Assembly (NCBI GenBank): GCA_034620365.1
Contig: JAQGEQ010000170.1
Coordinates: 927,335-991,334 of the forward strand
Direction of reading: 5' to 3'
Origin: Pegea sp. RAD2-039
Taxonomy: Eukaryota; Chordata; Thaliacea; Salpida; Salpidae
Length of the DNA stretch: 64,000 nt
The translations under genes and the position numbers were made by a program. Under the pieces are notes generated by a model. The model made no database searches. It worked only from the letters and a program-made list of their open reading frames with translations, and had not been told where the DNA came from. This document shows positions 51,501 to 62,527 of the stretch, piece by piece (the first letter of the stretch is position 1; the number at the start of each line of letters is the position of its first letter).

Positions 51501-52461
51501 ATTTCAAATTTAATATTTATCAACTTTCTTCTCAAATTAAGTTTTTGCAAACAGCTAAACTAAAAAGTCAATTTTAAGGCATTTTTAATATTATTATTAT
51601 TTTCAGGGTTTTCTTGGACCCAATTACAGCTTGGTTTTACCTGAAATTAAAGAGTCAACCAAGGTAAGTGTTTTGCTTAAAAACCTTTTATGTCAGTTTG
51701 GAAATCATGATGATAATATCTATCTATTTTTTAATTAAGGTTACAAGCAAGTGTAATGACGAGGACTTTTTGGCCAATGAAATAAAACCAAAAAAAAAGA
51801 GTAAAATTAGAAAAGTAAATTATAATTACCAAATGTTAAGATCATTTAGAAAAATAAATAAAAAGTTATTTTTCTATCTTTTTTAAATTGACCTCTGATA
51901 TTAACTTTTTTAATAGTTTTTTAGAAATCTTCTGGGTCTAGATAGGAATAAAGTTGTAGCTCTGGTAAGTTCAAAAAGCTTATATTTTAAAGATTTCTGT
52001 TGATAATAATTAATTTGGATTCTGTTTTATTAAGAATCTAGCTAAGTAGTTTTGGTTATAATTGAAATTAATTTTTTAATAAATATCAAACTAAATAATT
52101 TATTACAAAAACCTTTAATATTTTTATGTAAGTTACAAATAAAAATGTATTAAAAATATCACAGACTCAAAAGGACCTTGAAATTGAAGAGGTAACATTT
52201 AAATAAGAAAATCTATTGGCAACAGTTTTTTAACTTTCACTTTTCAAGATATTTTCTTTTATTTATACTTTTTACTTTCATAGAAAATTAAAGTAGCGAA
52301 AAAACCGTCATTAAACATTTTCAAGTGCTTCCAGTTTATGAGTAAGTTAACATGTTACTTATTTTCTTCTTTTAAAGAGTTATTATAAATGAAATACTTT
52401 ACTCATGTTTTGTTAATAAACATCAAAAATGTTTTCTTTTTTAGAAAAGAAGTTCTAAACA
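45595..52461 (+). CDS. Mini-exon gene: about 30 small phase-0 exons with internally repeated modules
   Basis: Exons with good GT-AG signals: 45595-45675, 45934-45978, 46035-46109, 46287-46352, 46493-46537, 46605-46688, 46869-46940, 47329-47406, 47569-47634, 47776-47835, 47966-48085, 48220-48306, 48370-48420, 48576-48644, 48979-49062, 49207-49272, 49555-49614, 49708-49788, 50005-50049, 50117-50200, 50381-50452, 50772-50834, 51096-51182, 51406-51468, 51607-51663, 51740-51814, 51917-51964, 52165-52191, 52284-52341, 52448-52461. All but the last two have length divisible by three and phase 0. The joined frame has about 660 codons, rich in Asp, Glu, Ser and Lys, without signal peptide or membrane helix, so probably disordered. 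Exon ends repeat the pattern LPDLSK, SDFSE, PEISE, SDILQ. One long charged helix lies at 47966-48085. I do not recognise a family. The 5' end is missing, and an alternative last exon frame runs to about 52589. Confidence 0.72.
46458..47090. repeat. Intragenic duplication, left copy (partner 49975-50615)
   Basis: About 630 bases, including three exons (RSDSSVDDVIESFGD, GGVIGKTGSDKRS..., KTGFVSNGADTK...) and both introns, are repeated about 3.5 kb downstream in direct orientation with only scattered differences, in introns as well as exons. Such intron conservation means a recent duplication or gene conversion. Confidence 0.9.
49975..50615. repeat. Intragenic duplication, right copy (partner 46458-47090)
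   Basis: Same three-exon block as the left copy. The exons at 48979 and 49207 are also duplicates of those at 45595 and 46287, so the duplicated unit was larger. The two exons at 49555 and 49708 are found only in this copy. Confidence 0.9.
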
Positions 52462-52884
52462 AAAGCAAAAAGGGATTCAAGTTTCTACTCCCAAATTATT
52501 TTCTGATTCGCACGCTTTCCTGTTTCAAAAAGTTTCTTTCAAGTCGCGCTTTCCTTTCTTGGAATATATTTTCAACTCTAACTCAATGATTTCAAGATCG
52601 CCTTTGATAACTCGTCAATGTAATAAAACTCGATTTTAGCAAATAATTAAGTCTGTTTTTATCAGTTCACGCCACTCCCCACTATAATCAAATTTAATGC
52701 TCATACATGAAGGTAGTATTAGATCCAACATACACATCTAAAAGTATAAGTAGGTGATATCTAAAAGCCACAGTTACGATTTTGCTCTTAAGTAGTCTAG
52801 GGTATGAGTTGTCTTTGCCATGGTGCAGAGATAAAAGAAGCATCTGGTGGCAAAATATATGAGATAATCCCAATCTGAAAGTTG

Positions 52885-53000
52885 TTTGATGCTGATTGGT
52901 TATAATTGGGTGGTTGATACTGGTTGGTTAATTCTAGTGAATTGATACTGGTTGGTTGATACTGGGTGATTTATATTGGTTGGTTGGTGCTAATGATACT
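52885..53000. repeat. Degenerate short tandem repeat
   Basis: Irregular units around TTGATACTGGTTGGT repeat about six times. No coding frame. Confidence 0.6.
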
Positions 53001-53127
53001 TTTAAATTAGAGTAAAATCAGTTTGTTGATTTATTTTCTTTCAATAAATTTGTTCATTAACTCATTAAAAGTTAAGTTGAATGAAAGAATCTGATATTAT
53101 ATAACAATTATGCATATATTTTAGACG

Positions 53128-53335
53128 TTAAACTCTTAATTTACAACCAGAGTTGAAGCCTTGTAGGCAGTCTGTCGCTGTACTCAAAGTCGTTCTAGCT
53201 GCTCCTGCGATGCTAGCCGAGTGAGACCGCGTTAGTCCGTCTGTTACGTCACATAACCTTGAAGAGTGGAATCCTGCTGCATAGGCAACAACTGGATTTC
53301 TACAATTTCTCTTCTGGTATATTTGCACAATTATT
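53128..53335 (+). mobile_element. SINE body, copy 2 (head lost)
   Basis: Inverted relative to copies 1 and 3. It shares the segments around GTACAGCGACAGACTGCCTACAAGG (here on the reverse strand) and the ATCCAGTTGTTGCC-like end. No tRNA-like head remains at the 53128 side. Confidence 0.6.
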
Positions 53336-53344
53336 GGCTGAAGT

Positions 53345-53745
53345 AGGACGAAAAGAACATCTAATAAAACACCGTGACAAACATTGCGCTAGATAAAATG
53401 GAACGTTAACCAATATTCATAAGATGATATAAATTGTTAACTAACAAGAGAAGAATTTACAAAAGCTAATTCTAATATGAGTTCTGGAAAAGAACCAAGC
53501 AACAACGGTGTACCAACTGACTTACTAACACAATGCAAAGTTTGTCTTCTTCTCTTTTCTATTTTAATCAAATGTTGGAGAGAAAGAAAAAATTTCACAA
53601 GAAATTCACGATGCAAAGATCATTTTACAGAAATAAAGGATGTCAGATCTGATTGCAATATTCACATAGGAAAATCGTTGCTTAAAGTTGTAAAGTATTT
53701 GGAGGTTTGCTACTTCCTCTTCTGCAAATATCGCTGAAAGAATAA
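53345..53745 (+). mobile_element. LINE fragment, diverged relative of 38700-39310
   Basis: Aligns with the linker and first RT blocks of the LINE at 38930-39260: a TAATAAAACACCGTGACAAA-like start, the GVPTDLLTQCKVCLL block (compare SPDLLKHCKTSLL) and a CNIHIGKSLLKVV end. Many substitutions; dead. Confidence 0.65.
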
Positions 53746-54164
53746 ATCCAGAGTCAAGTTGAAGGTTTCGATCTAACATCTTTTTCTGTTAAGATAAGCT
53801 GTCATTCTGTTGATGCTAAATCGTTCTGCTAATTTGGAAAGCAACAAGAAAGTTAATTTTGCAACTAATTTTAGCTTCAAGTTTTAAAATTTCAAGAACA
53901 TTTTCTTTTAATATATAGTAACATTAAAAAATACTAAAACTTCCATTTGAAAGATGATAAAAACAGTTTGAAGCTAATGATATGAGAAGACAAAAAAGTT
54001 TAAGGTTTTATGTTTTCAGAAATCAATTTTTAAAGATAGATAAAATAAATTATTAAAGTAAGCAGCTTAATGTGAAAATAAAAAAAGTTAAATCTTTCAA
54101 AATTAACATAAAGATAAAAGTTCTTAGATAAATTGCTTAATATCATTTAAACGCACTATTTAGC

Positions 54165-56505
54165 ACTACATGCTGGATATTTTGCAAATATAATTACAAT
54201 TTAGATACCCATCCATTTGTGTGATAAGTCGAACAGTTTTAAGAGTTAAATTCTAAATCAAGGTAGCCAAACTTTGAGCTTTATAAGAAGTCTTGAATAT
54301 TTTATTTTTAGCTTGTTTGTATACTAAACAAATTTGTAATTATCGAAAATATTGCAAACAATTGATTTCAAACAAGAATTATGTTTCTCAATCATAACTG
54401 ATTTAATATATCAGACAAAAAGTAATATACAATCAAACTTTTGGCTTTTTGTTTGTTTTATTGAATGAAATAATATCAAAAATCGTGAAAACGTTTAAAA
54501 GTTTGCAATAATGCAGATTAATAACAAAGTTTTCAAAGATTGTGAATAAATTAAAAAATTTATCATCACTTTTTTTGAAAATATTTGAAGAGCTTTCTAT
54601 CAAATGTTCTTATATTGAAGTTTTATTGATGTTTGCAAACATCCACAATAATTCAATTCATTTTGCAATTAATAAAGTAAAGTTAAATGAAGGAAATATT
54701 AATTTTGAGGATGCAGCACCCATATAATAGAAGGTTTTGTCAAGAATGGAACTTTTGCAAGAAATGCTAAGTTTGCTTTTCAAACTTTTCCAAACTGATT
54801 TTTTCTGAGGTTTAGGTTCAGCAGCTATAATTAATGGTGAAACCCGATTCTTCCTCATAAACAAATTACGAAAACTAGATGAGCTTCTTGCTTTAATCGG
54901 TGTAGTTTTGATGGTTTCTTTAAATGGCATATATTGAAAGCATTGCTCAATACTTTTCTTTTTTATTTCATTGTTATTGCCATCACCTCCAGCATAAAAC
55001 GATTCAATGCTTTTTATTTCATCTATGGATTTTAAACTATCACCATCTCCATCACAAGCACCATGAGTATCACTATTTTCAGAGCTAGTTGATATAATGT
55101 CTTCAACTAACTCGGGAATACAAGGTGGTATACTAAGATTTCGTAGTTGATTCTTAAATTCAGCTTTTGTTACAGCTAAATTTCTTTTATTACTCAACTG
55201 AATCTTCTTTTTATTTTTGTTAGAACCTTTTTTACTTTTTTTAACTTTAGGTTCCTGTGTGGAAATCCACAAAGGTGGAAGCCCATTAATATGTTTGTAG
55301 GGCTTGTTACAACCAATTTTAAGGTTCTCTAGTGAATAACTTCTTCTTCGAAGCAAGTTAGTTTCTTTCTGATTTTTCATCACCAGCAAGGGTGGAGCAG
55401 AGTCTGGTCGAGATTTACCATCTCGATTCAGGTTTATTTTTTCAACATCGTCGATGTTAAAATCTTCCTGAAGACAAATTTTTTCAAGGGCCAGAAACTC
55501 CCACAACTCGATTTTATCTTCGAGTAAACGATTACAATGAGAGCTGACTCTATAATTATTCAAACTTGGCTTCACTGAAAGACTCATTTTAGAAATTCGT
55601 GAAATGCTCATATGCGTGCCGAATACTAATAATAAAATGTGTTAAAACTTGGTGAAAGTATAAAGATAAAATGTTTAATAGTGACGTCATAATTTAATTG
55701 GGTAACAACTGAGCTCGTTGTCAAAATAGTCAGAGGCATCAACAATCTCAATGAGGTATCCCAAACGCTTGTTTATTCTGTTTTAAACATTTTAGTAAAT
55801 AAAATCTCAGCTATTATACATGCAATAAAAAAGTTTATCAAATATAATTTTTGATTTCTACCATTGAAGGGTGAAGTAAATATCCTTCAGTTAAACTTTA
55901 ATCTTATATTCATCCCATAACAAACATATGCAGTCACATGTAACAAAGTAATCAGTATCTCCTAATTGTTTATGAAAGCTTAGTTCGGAGTTATAAAAAT
56001 ATAATTCATATATTATCAGTTTGTTGTTGAGTTACAAATATTTTGTTGAAAACTTTTTAGTGTATCAGTAAAATAGTTCACTATAACTTTCTGAAAATAT
56101 AAGAACACAACAAAAATCCAACTATAACACAGTTGGCAATTACACAAAATATAAATTCAAAAAATAATATTTTAATAAATCACTCGTCAACAAAATCATT
56201 ATTTTTAAACTTTATATAAAAAGATGTCAGAGAATTGGCTGTAGTGATGGAGTCTCATATGTAACCAACATCTATGGCTTTGACTTTATATATTTTTTCT
56301 ATCTCAGTTCAAAAATAGCATCATCAGTATCAATAGAAGCCGAGATCAACTGCTGCATCGGTAAAGCAACTGACACATTTGCACAGTTCACCTCCAGGAT
56401 TTGGATACTCCAAAACTATCTATCAGAACCAAGGCTTCCATCTATAAAGCCTTCGTTTGTAGTCCACTAGTGTAAGCCATCAAAACTTGGACTCTGTCTA
56501 ATAAA
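54165..56505. repeat. Segmental duplication, unit B (partner 40390-42745)
   Basis: Second copy of the 2.35-kb unit, same orientation, on the other side of the mini-exon gene. Similarity on the right ends within the LINE fragment near 56500. Confidence 0.85.
54658..55611 (-). CDS. Intronless 317-codon gene of unknown function, copy B
   Basis: Same length and architecture as the gene at 40896-41849. Replacements are scattered and include several in the Lys tract (KGSNKNKKK in place of KHSKKNKKK) and in the C-terminal third (SPLIIAAE in place of SPLNMAVE). No indel in the whole frame, while the 3' flanks have indels, so purifying selection or gene conversion is likely. TGACGTCA lies about 70 bases upstream of both ATGs and may be a shared promoter element. 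Confidence 0.75.
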   Translation of the reverse strand: MSISRISKMSLSVKPSLNNYRVSSHCNRLLEDKIELWEFLALEKICLQEDFNIDDVEKINLNRDGKSRPDSAPPLLVMKNQKETNLLRRRSYSLENLKIGCNKPYKHINGLPPLWISTQEPKVKKSKKGSNKNKKKIQLSNKRNLAVTKAEFKNQLRNLSIPPCIPELVEDIISTSSENSDTHGACDGDGDSLKSIDEIKSIESFYAGGDGNNNEIKKKSIEQCFQYMPFKETIKTTPIKARSSSSFRNLFMRKNRVSPLIIAAEPKPQKKSVWKSLKSKLSISCKSSILDKTFYYMGAASSKLIFPSFNFTLLIAK

Positions 56506-56720
56506 CTCATCATTTTCATTTTTGCTGACATTTTAGTATCAAACATATAAAGTGGCAGCAAAAGATCTCCAGCAAAGAAAGTGCACTGGAATGGCAATGA
56601 TGTACAACATGCGAGGCCACCTCAGGTTTCGCTGGTGGGGTCACAAACGTGGTCACTTATAGTTCATGATGACAAGTGTAGATGATCTCTTAGACACCAT
56701 AGAATAAACCAGAAAGTTTA
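56310..56720 (+). mobile_element. LINE RT fragment at the end of duplication unit B
   Basis: The INCCIGKATDTF block as in unit A, continuing beyond the point where unit A stops. About 200 further bases of GC-richer sequence (56520-56720) may be the rest of this insertion, but I cannot assign them to a domain. Confidence 0.55.
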
Positions 56721-56872
56721 TCAATTATATCAGTTGATTTAGATTGTGAGCCAACAACATTTTGAACAGTTTGCTTTTTGACAAGATGAATTTTAAAAGA
56801 AACATTTTTTTTTGAAGACTTTCAATAATATATAATTTTAGATACAAATTTTCAGTACGCGAATGATTGAAT

Positions 56873-57822
56873 TTATTTTAGCAAAATCACTATAACCTTT
56901 AGATTTTCAAAAATAGTTTGATATCTCTGATTGAGAGAAAGCGACGTGTCGATTCTTAACATCATTTTATCTAAATTCCCAATCATATGTCTTATTTTCT
57001 AAAAAAATAAATGTTATTTGATTGATTAATTAGTGGTTTTTGTGACATCTCAACAAAAATAACTTTTCCAAATGTCTTATTAATCTAAAAACTACTTTTC
57101 TATTTAACTACTAAAATAATATATTTAAATGGATTTAATTATCCTGCAACAGAAGGTTACTTACAACCGCATTAGTCTTTTCGTATTTATCTTTCTGTAA
57201 AACCTGAAGATTTTTTTTGTCGTTCTCTAATTTTTTGATCGTATTTAATCTCAACCTTCTTTCGTGAAATAGTTTATCTTTAACAAGTTTTAATTTTCCA
57301 GTTGACAGTTCTAGCTCTTTTAAAGTTTTCTAAAAACAGTTTTAGTTAATTTTTTACTTAAAAATAACTAATTATATTAAACAAAATAACAAATTTCAAC
57401 AATAGCTTAAAAAAGAAGAAATGAACAAGTTAAGTTACATGAAAGTTATTCTGTGTCTTCAAACGAAGTCTTTTTTCAACAATCTCTTCTAAATCATAAA
57501 TTTGACTTGTGCTTAAACCAAGCAATTCTTTCCTTAATGATTTCAATTCCAAAAGTGTTTCTTGAATTCTTGAAGAGTTTTTTTAATTAAACGATGGTAG
57601 TCTTCACCTTGAATACTTCTTCGTTTTTCTATATACATTTGCAATCATAATTTTGTCTGCGTTACTTTTTCTACTATGAATTAAACAGAACTTACCGGAA
57701 AGCTTTATCAAAGTTTCATATTGAAGACTTTCTTCATTTAAAGACTTTAATCTTGCTTGAACTCTATTAAAGTTTAGCTCGATGCAAGAATCACCTCCAC
57801 ACATTTGATCTCTTTCCGACAT
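56873..57822 (-). CDS. Small coiled-coil protein, four exons, 179 residues
   Basis: Exons (minus strand): 57696-57822, 57439-57560, 57165-57329, 56873-56998; sum 540 bases, phases consistent, donors GTAAGT, GTAACT, GTAAGT. The protein starts MSERDQMCGGDSC and is then almost wholly helical, with heptad-like Leu spacing (LKSLRKELLGL, LKELELSTGKLKLV) and a short end MIGNLDKMMLRIDTSL. There is no membrane segment. It resembles axonemal or centrosomal coiled-coil proteins in general; the RYQTIFENLK end recalls outer-dynein-arm docking proteins, but this is only an impression. I give no gene name. Confidence 0.7.
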
Positions 57823-58339
57823 CTTAAACAAAATCAAAATTTTTGTTGTCTAAAACTGAGGTTATCAAAATATACTTTTCTAATTTTTAATCTAATTAAT
57901 TATACTAAGTGGTATTCAACTTAAAATTTCACGGCAATAATAAGTATAAAGAGAGATGCTCACTATAAGGTCTGTGCGTCTTTTCTTTGTTATAGAAGTT
58001 AGTAGTAGTAGTGTAGCTTAGACAAGATTTTACAAGATTGTATAAAAAGTTGGACGACTGTAGATAACACATGTATGACGTCACTAAGGCTAATATTCCG
58101 AAAAATCGTTTCACTTTCTCCTAATATTTTCGACTAATTTTGTTTATTTATTTATTAAGTCAAATTATAATTATTAAAAATATTTTAAAAATTTTCCAAT
58201 AAATAATATAAATTAATAATTAGGCTAATATTAGCAACTAATTATCAATATTTAGTCGGTTAGTATTCAAAAAACCCTGAAATGAAAATTAGTCTAAGAA
58301 AGACAAAAGTTAACACTATACGAGTAATCAATATTTATA
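57823..58339. other. Intergenic, no gene seen
   Basis: AT-rich upstream region of the coiled-coil gene, with one TGACGTCA at about 58077. Confidence 0.4.
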
Positions 58340-58527
58340 GCTGTGGCGTTCAAGCTTTGAATAATTCTGTCGATCTTGCCACAAAAATGACATCATCAGT
58401 ACCAATAGGACCCGAGATCAACTGCTGCATCGGTAAAGCGTTTTTAAGTTGGAAGGATATTGCAGCAGATCGCTCCGAATGGCGCTCTCTACTCCGTAAA
58501 CAACTGAATGGTAGAGAAAGAAAATAA
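58340..58527 (+). mobile_element. LINE remnant with internal deletion
   Basis: The INCCIGKAF block is joined directly to the C-terminal tail of the element (DRSEWRSLLRKQ), which in the copy at 4500-6420 lies about 400 bases further on. An internal deletion removed the region between. The frame happens to be open. Confidence 0.65.
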
Positions 58528-59639
58528 CTTCAATGAAAAAGAGAAAATCCTGAAAGCATTTAGTTCTTTTGCATCTCTCTGTTTTAGCTACTTGATGTTA
58601 GACTCGTTTTAAGTGACAGGAAGCTGAAAGCTTATATCTTGTCAGCTCATTGTCAATATCTTCATTTGTTAGGTCCTATTTGAACTTTTTATTGATCTCC
58701 TATTACAGATAGCTTTTGATTTTCATTTGTGAAGCAAACACATAATCTTATGTTGAGCTTTTAACTTGAACAAATCTGAAATTACCGTTTTATCTAATTT
58801 AATATTATTTATCATTATTATTTAATATCTTATATGTTTAGCGCCATGTGACAAATAATAAATTATACAGGTCTTATAGCGAACTCAGAATAATATGACT
58901 ATAAAGAAAAAAGAGGTCACATGTACCCTGACACATCATCAGTAGTTTGTAAAAAATAGAGACACTGCAATGACAAGCTTATGTAAGTTATAAAAAAGTT
59001 AGGAAACTAATAAGTTACAAAATAAACAGAAACAATAGAGAAATTGTACTTGTTACTACATTACTCAGTCTGTAGTATCACATGATATCAACAGAAACTA
59101 AAATGGTACAAATTATTGAAGAAGAGTATTTAGATATATAGTAAAATCAAAACTGATAATTTTGATTCTTATTGCTATAAAACAACTGAATTAGCTTTCA
59201 GAAGACTTTAAGATAGTTTCATCTTTGTTAAGCATAAATACCTACTAACCACAAGATTTGGAATAATTTTAAAATGTGAGCTTGTATACACCTAGACAAG
59301 CTTATATTAGAAAAATGTTACGATACCCACCAATTTTAAATAAATGCTCAACTATTTTATTAGAATAAAACTTTAGAAGTAATTATTATACTTTTTGATG
59401 GTTTTGAATCATGAAACTTGAAATTATCATGAGATCTACTTATTTCAACATTTCATTTAGTTAATAAAATCATTTACATACTTTTACATAATGATACTCA
59501 TCAAGCAACTTGCCTAAATTTTTAGTATAAATAAAGAGTTTAAAAAGTTTGAATTCAAAAGAAACAGACTTGATATAAAACCTTCAAATGAAAATTATCA
59601 TTTACGTTAGAAAGGAAAAGTAGTATGACCTGTTTTGGC
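58528..59639. other. Intergenic, no gene seen
   Basis: AT-rich; no exon-like block recognised. Confidence 0.4.
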
Positions 59640-60005
59640 CGAGAATGGTCAAGTTGTTTGACAGTGTAGAAGTTATGAAGATCCAGTTGTGACCATACAT
59701 CAACACCCCATTCTCCACGCAAGCCAGCTGATGTAACAGAACAACAAAACTGATGCGGCTATGCCCAACTAGCGTTGCAGGAGCTGCCAGAACGGCACTG
59801 AGTTCAGTGACAAACTGACTAATCCGGCTTTAAAATCAGTTTTGCGTCTCCTAGAAGTATTGTCACAAAACAGACTAACAAAGTCCTTCTACCCGAGCCC
59901 TCTTATGGACGATTTATTTTCGCAAATATGAGTTCGCCTGAGCCAAAATCCAGGACCTTCTGCGTGTCAGACAGGTCTGATAATCGCCACAATATAGGGA
60001 CAGAC
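59640..60005 (-). mobile_element. tRNA-Val-derived SINE, copy 3 (degenerate head and body)
   Basis: On the minus strand a tRNA-Val-like head (about 59930-60005, anticodon region CTGACAC, i.e. GAC) is followed by the same body as copy 1, including the shared junction TCGCAAATATG (plus-strand view) between body and head. The head is more decayed than in copy 1. The different anticodon base suggests either mutation or a different founder tRNA. Confidence 0.65.
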
Positions 60006-60581
60006 AAGTAGCAAAAAGAAAATGTAGCAAATAGGCCATCAAGCAATTTTTTTTCTAGTTAGTTTTATTTGATAGTTAGATTAGATTAAATATTTTGTAA
60101 ATTGTATTATCATTTTAAAAAAAGATTTCCTACTTTTGATTTAGCATTTCTACTGGTTTTATAAATTTAGTTTTAATTTGAAAGAATCAACTAATATTCA
60201 ATTGATAAGCTAAAATTTTTCAGATTATATTTAGAAAATTTTTTTTAAATACTTCAAATAATATTTAAAAATAGACATAAAAGTCATACTAACTTATTTT
60301 ATACTATTATCAATATTTTCATTTATTTAAGTCTTTATATAAACTTGTTATTATGAAAAAATTGGATAGTTAAATAATAAAGATGTATTTACTTTCTTTC
60401 AAAATCTTATAAGAGTTATTAGAATTTTGTACAACAAAATCCTGTAAAAATTAGAAAAATATGTTTAAAACAAATATAAATAATAACATATAAATTTCTA
60501 TAAAATCAAACTATATCATTGTTAAAGTAAAAATCAAATTAACTTTTATTTCAGTATTTTTCTGAGAAGCTATTATCAAAT
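60006..60581. other. AT-rich spacer upstream of the secreted Cys-rich gene
   Basis: Very AT-rich, no gene seen; presumed promoter region of the next gene. Confidence 0.4.
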
Positions 60582-62527
60582 ATGAAAAGTTTTTTGTTGA
60601 AGTTTTTTATTTGTTTCATTCTTATGAACCAAACATTAACTGTAGTCGGAGGTAAGAATTATTATTTAGTTTTATTACAAGTAAATAAATATATCATGAA
60701 AAAATAATATTCATTAATTCAATAAAGCAAATAAAGCATCACTTTTGATATTCAAGAACTTATACCAGCTTTAATAGAGGAAATAATTTCTGAACTGATA
60801 ATAAAATTTTAATATTTATAGCTTCAAAATACTATCTGCTTACTAAGAGTTGTAAACAAAAATAATTTCATATTCGATAAATCAAACCAATGTTTGTTTG
60901 AAAGATTGTTTTATTACTTTAATATAAAACTCATTGCTAATTTCTTTAACACAGATGACCCAGATTGTGGTGATGGACAGTTCTTGGATCTTATATCTTA
61001 TAGATGTGTATCTGGATGTGAGGAAGGACACCTAAAAATACAAATAGATCAATTCGCTGGTGTATGCTATCGTGAGTTTATTTTCAATTCAAATCTTTTA
61101 TAAATCTATATAAGTTTAAAAATAACGAAAAGGTTAAAATGATTCTAATAAAATGTTAATAAATTTCATTTAATATTTCAAAAGTCGTATAACTGATTGA
61201 AGTAAATTATATTGTTGAGTAACATTTCGAAATCTACTCACAAGATGCTTAAACAAAGAAATCAAACTATTTTTGGGTTTAATATTGAGATCTAAAAATG
61301 TATCCATAAAGCAACTACTTATATCGTTAGAAATGAGGAAAATTAATAATAGTAATAATATTGTCTTTTTAATAGCTTCCACGTTTAAAACTTAATTCTA
61401 TCCTTTTCTTTCTACTTTGATTATTAATACTTAAACAACCAAATCTCACAAGGCCCTCATTAAACGCTTATCTTCAAAAGTTGAACGAATTGAATAGTTT
61501 AATGAAAGAAATAATAAATTAGATTATCTTGTTTTCACTTGCTTACTTTTTTCTTTTTAGCCTGCGAGTCACCTTGTAAGACATGTGAAGAAAGAACAGA
61601 CTTTTGCTCAAGCTGTGAAGAAGGTTATACTTTAGAAAATATAGATTGTATTCAAACAAGTAAGAAGAATATAAATCTGAATATGAACTTATTTTAATTT
61701 CAAATAATTTTCTAAATATTGAATCAAAACTCGGCGTAAAAATTTCTTTTAATTTCAGACCCGGACAACTTATCAGTGATTACCACCGAATGTGGGGATG
61801 GGATGTTTCGTGAAGTCGATACTGGAAAATGTGTATCTAGGTGTAAGGAGGGATACCTAACCTTACAACCGATACAGAAACCTGGTTCATGTAGACGTAA
61901 GTTTATATGCTGATGATTAGAATTTCTTTTAAATACTTTTGAATTTACTTTTATCAAAAAATAGGACAACTGTTTCTAGAAAATGACCAATTTATTTTAT
62001 GAGTAGTAACTTTTAAATCAAAATAAAAGGTCAAGTATTGTCCATATTACAAGTTGCCTAAAGGAAAAAGTAGAACTATTACTTGTCCTAGACAAATTAA
62101 CATATTACAAAATCATTTTGAAAGCTCACCTTCATTATCACTTTGAATGATGATGTCGTAAATTACCCTGAGTCATCATTAGCAGCTTCAATCTTAAAAT
62201 ATTATCATTAAAAATTCAACATGATAATTTAGAAGATTGAATTTTAAATTTTTATAAAGATAAATAGAAAAATTAATCGCAATATCTACTTTTTATTTTC
62301 TAGCCTGCCAGTCACCTTGTAAGACCTGCGAATTAAGAGTTGACGTCTGTATGTCGTGCGAAGAAGGTTATACTTCAAATGCTTGGGGTTGTTTGAAAAC
62401 AAGTAAGTTGCTCATGAACCCAAAAACCGATTTATTTCCAAGAAAAATGAATAAAATTTTAAGACTCTATTTGCAGCTCAACACTAAAACTAATTTTCTA
62501 ATTTCAGACTCTGACAACTCTCAGTAA
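60582..62527 (+). CDS. Small secreted cysteine-rich protein built from two duplicated exon pairs
   Basis: Exons: 60582-60651, 60955-61071, 61561-61659, 61759-61896, 62304-62402, 62508-62527, all joined in phase 1; 543 bases, 180 residues. Exon 1 is a clear signal peptide (MKSFLLKFFICFILMN, cleavage near residue 23). Exons 2 and 4 encode a CGDG...RCVSGCEEGHL / CGDGMF...KCVSRCKEGYL module, and exons 3 and 5 (both 99 bases) a CESPCKTCEERTDFCSSCEEGY / CQSPCKTCELRVDVC module. This spacing is that of furin-like or growth-factor-receptor-type cysteine-rich repeats, which usually serve in binding. The protein is therefore (signal)-(A-B)-(A-B)-short tail. A similar short last exon at about 62930 (RNKNSDYSS, stop) may be an alternative end. 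No orthologue recognised. Confidence 0.8.

Noticed and set aside
52389-52589. 66-codon frame as the last exon of the mini-exon gene
   Set aside because: Its phase does not fit the GTAAGT donor at 52342; joining there gives a stop at 52461. Kept only as an alternative.
54542-54727. 61-codon plus-strand frame
   Set aside because: Antisense to the end of the 317-codon gene copy B; a shadow.
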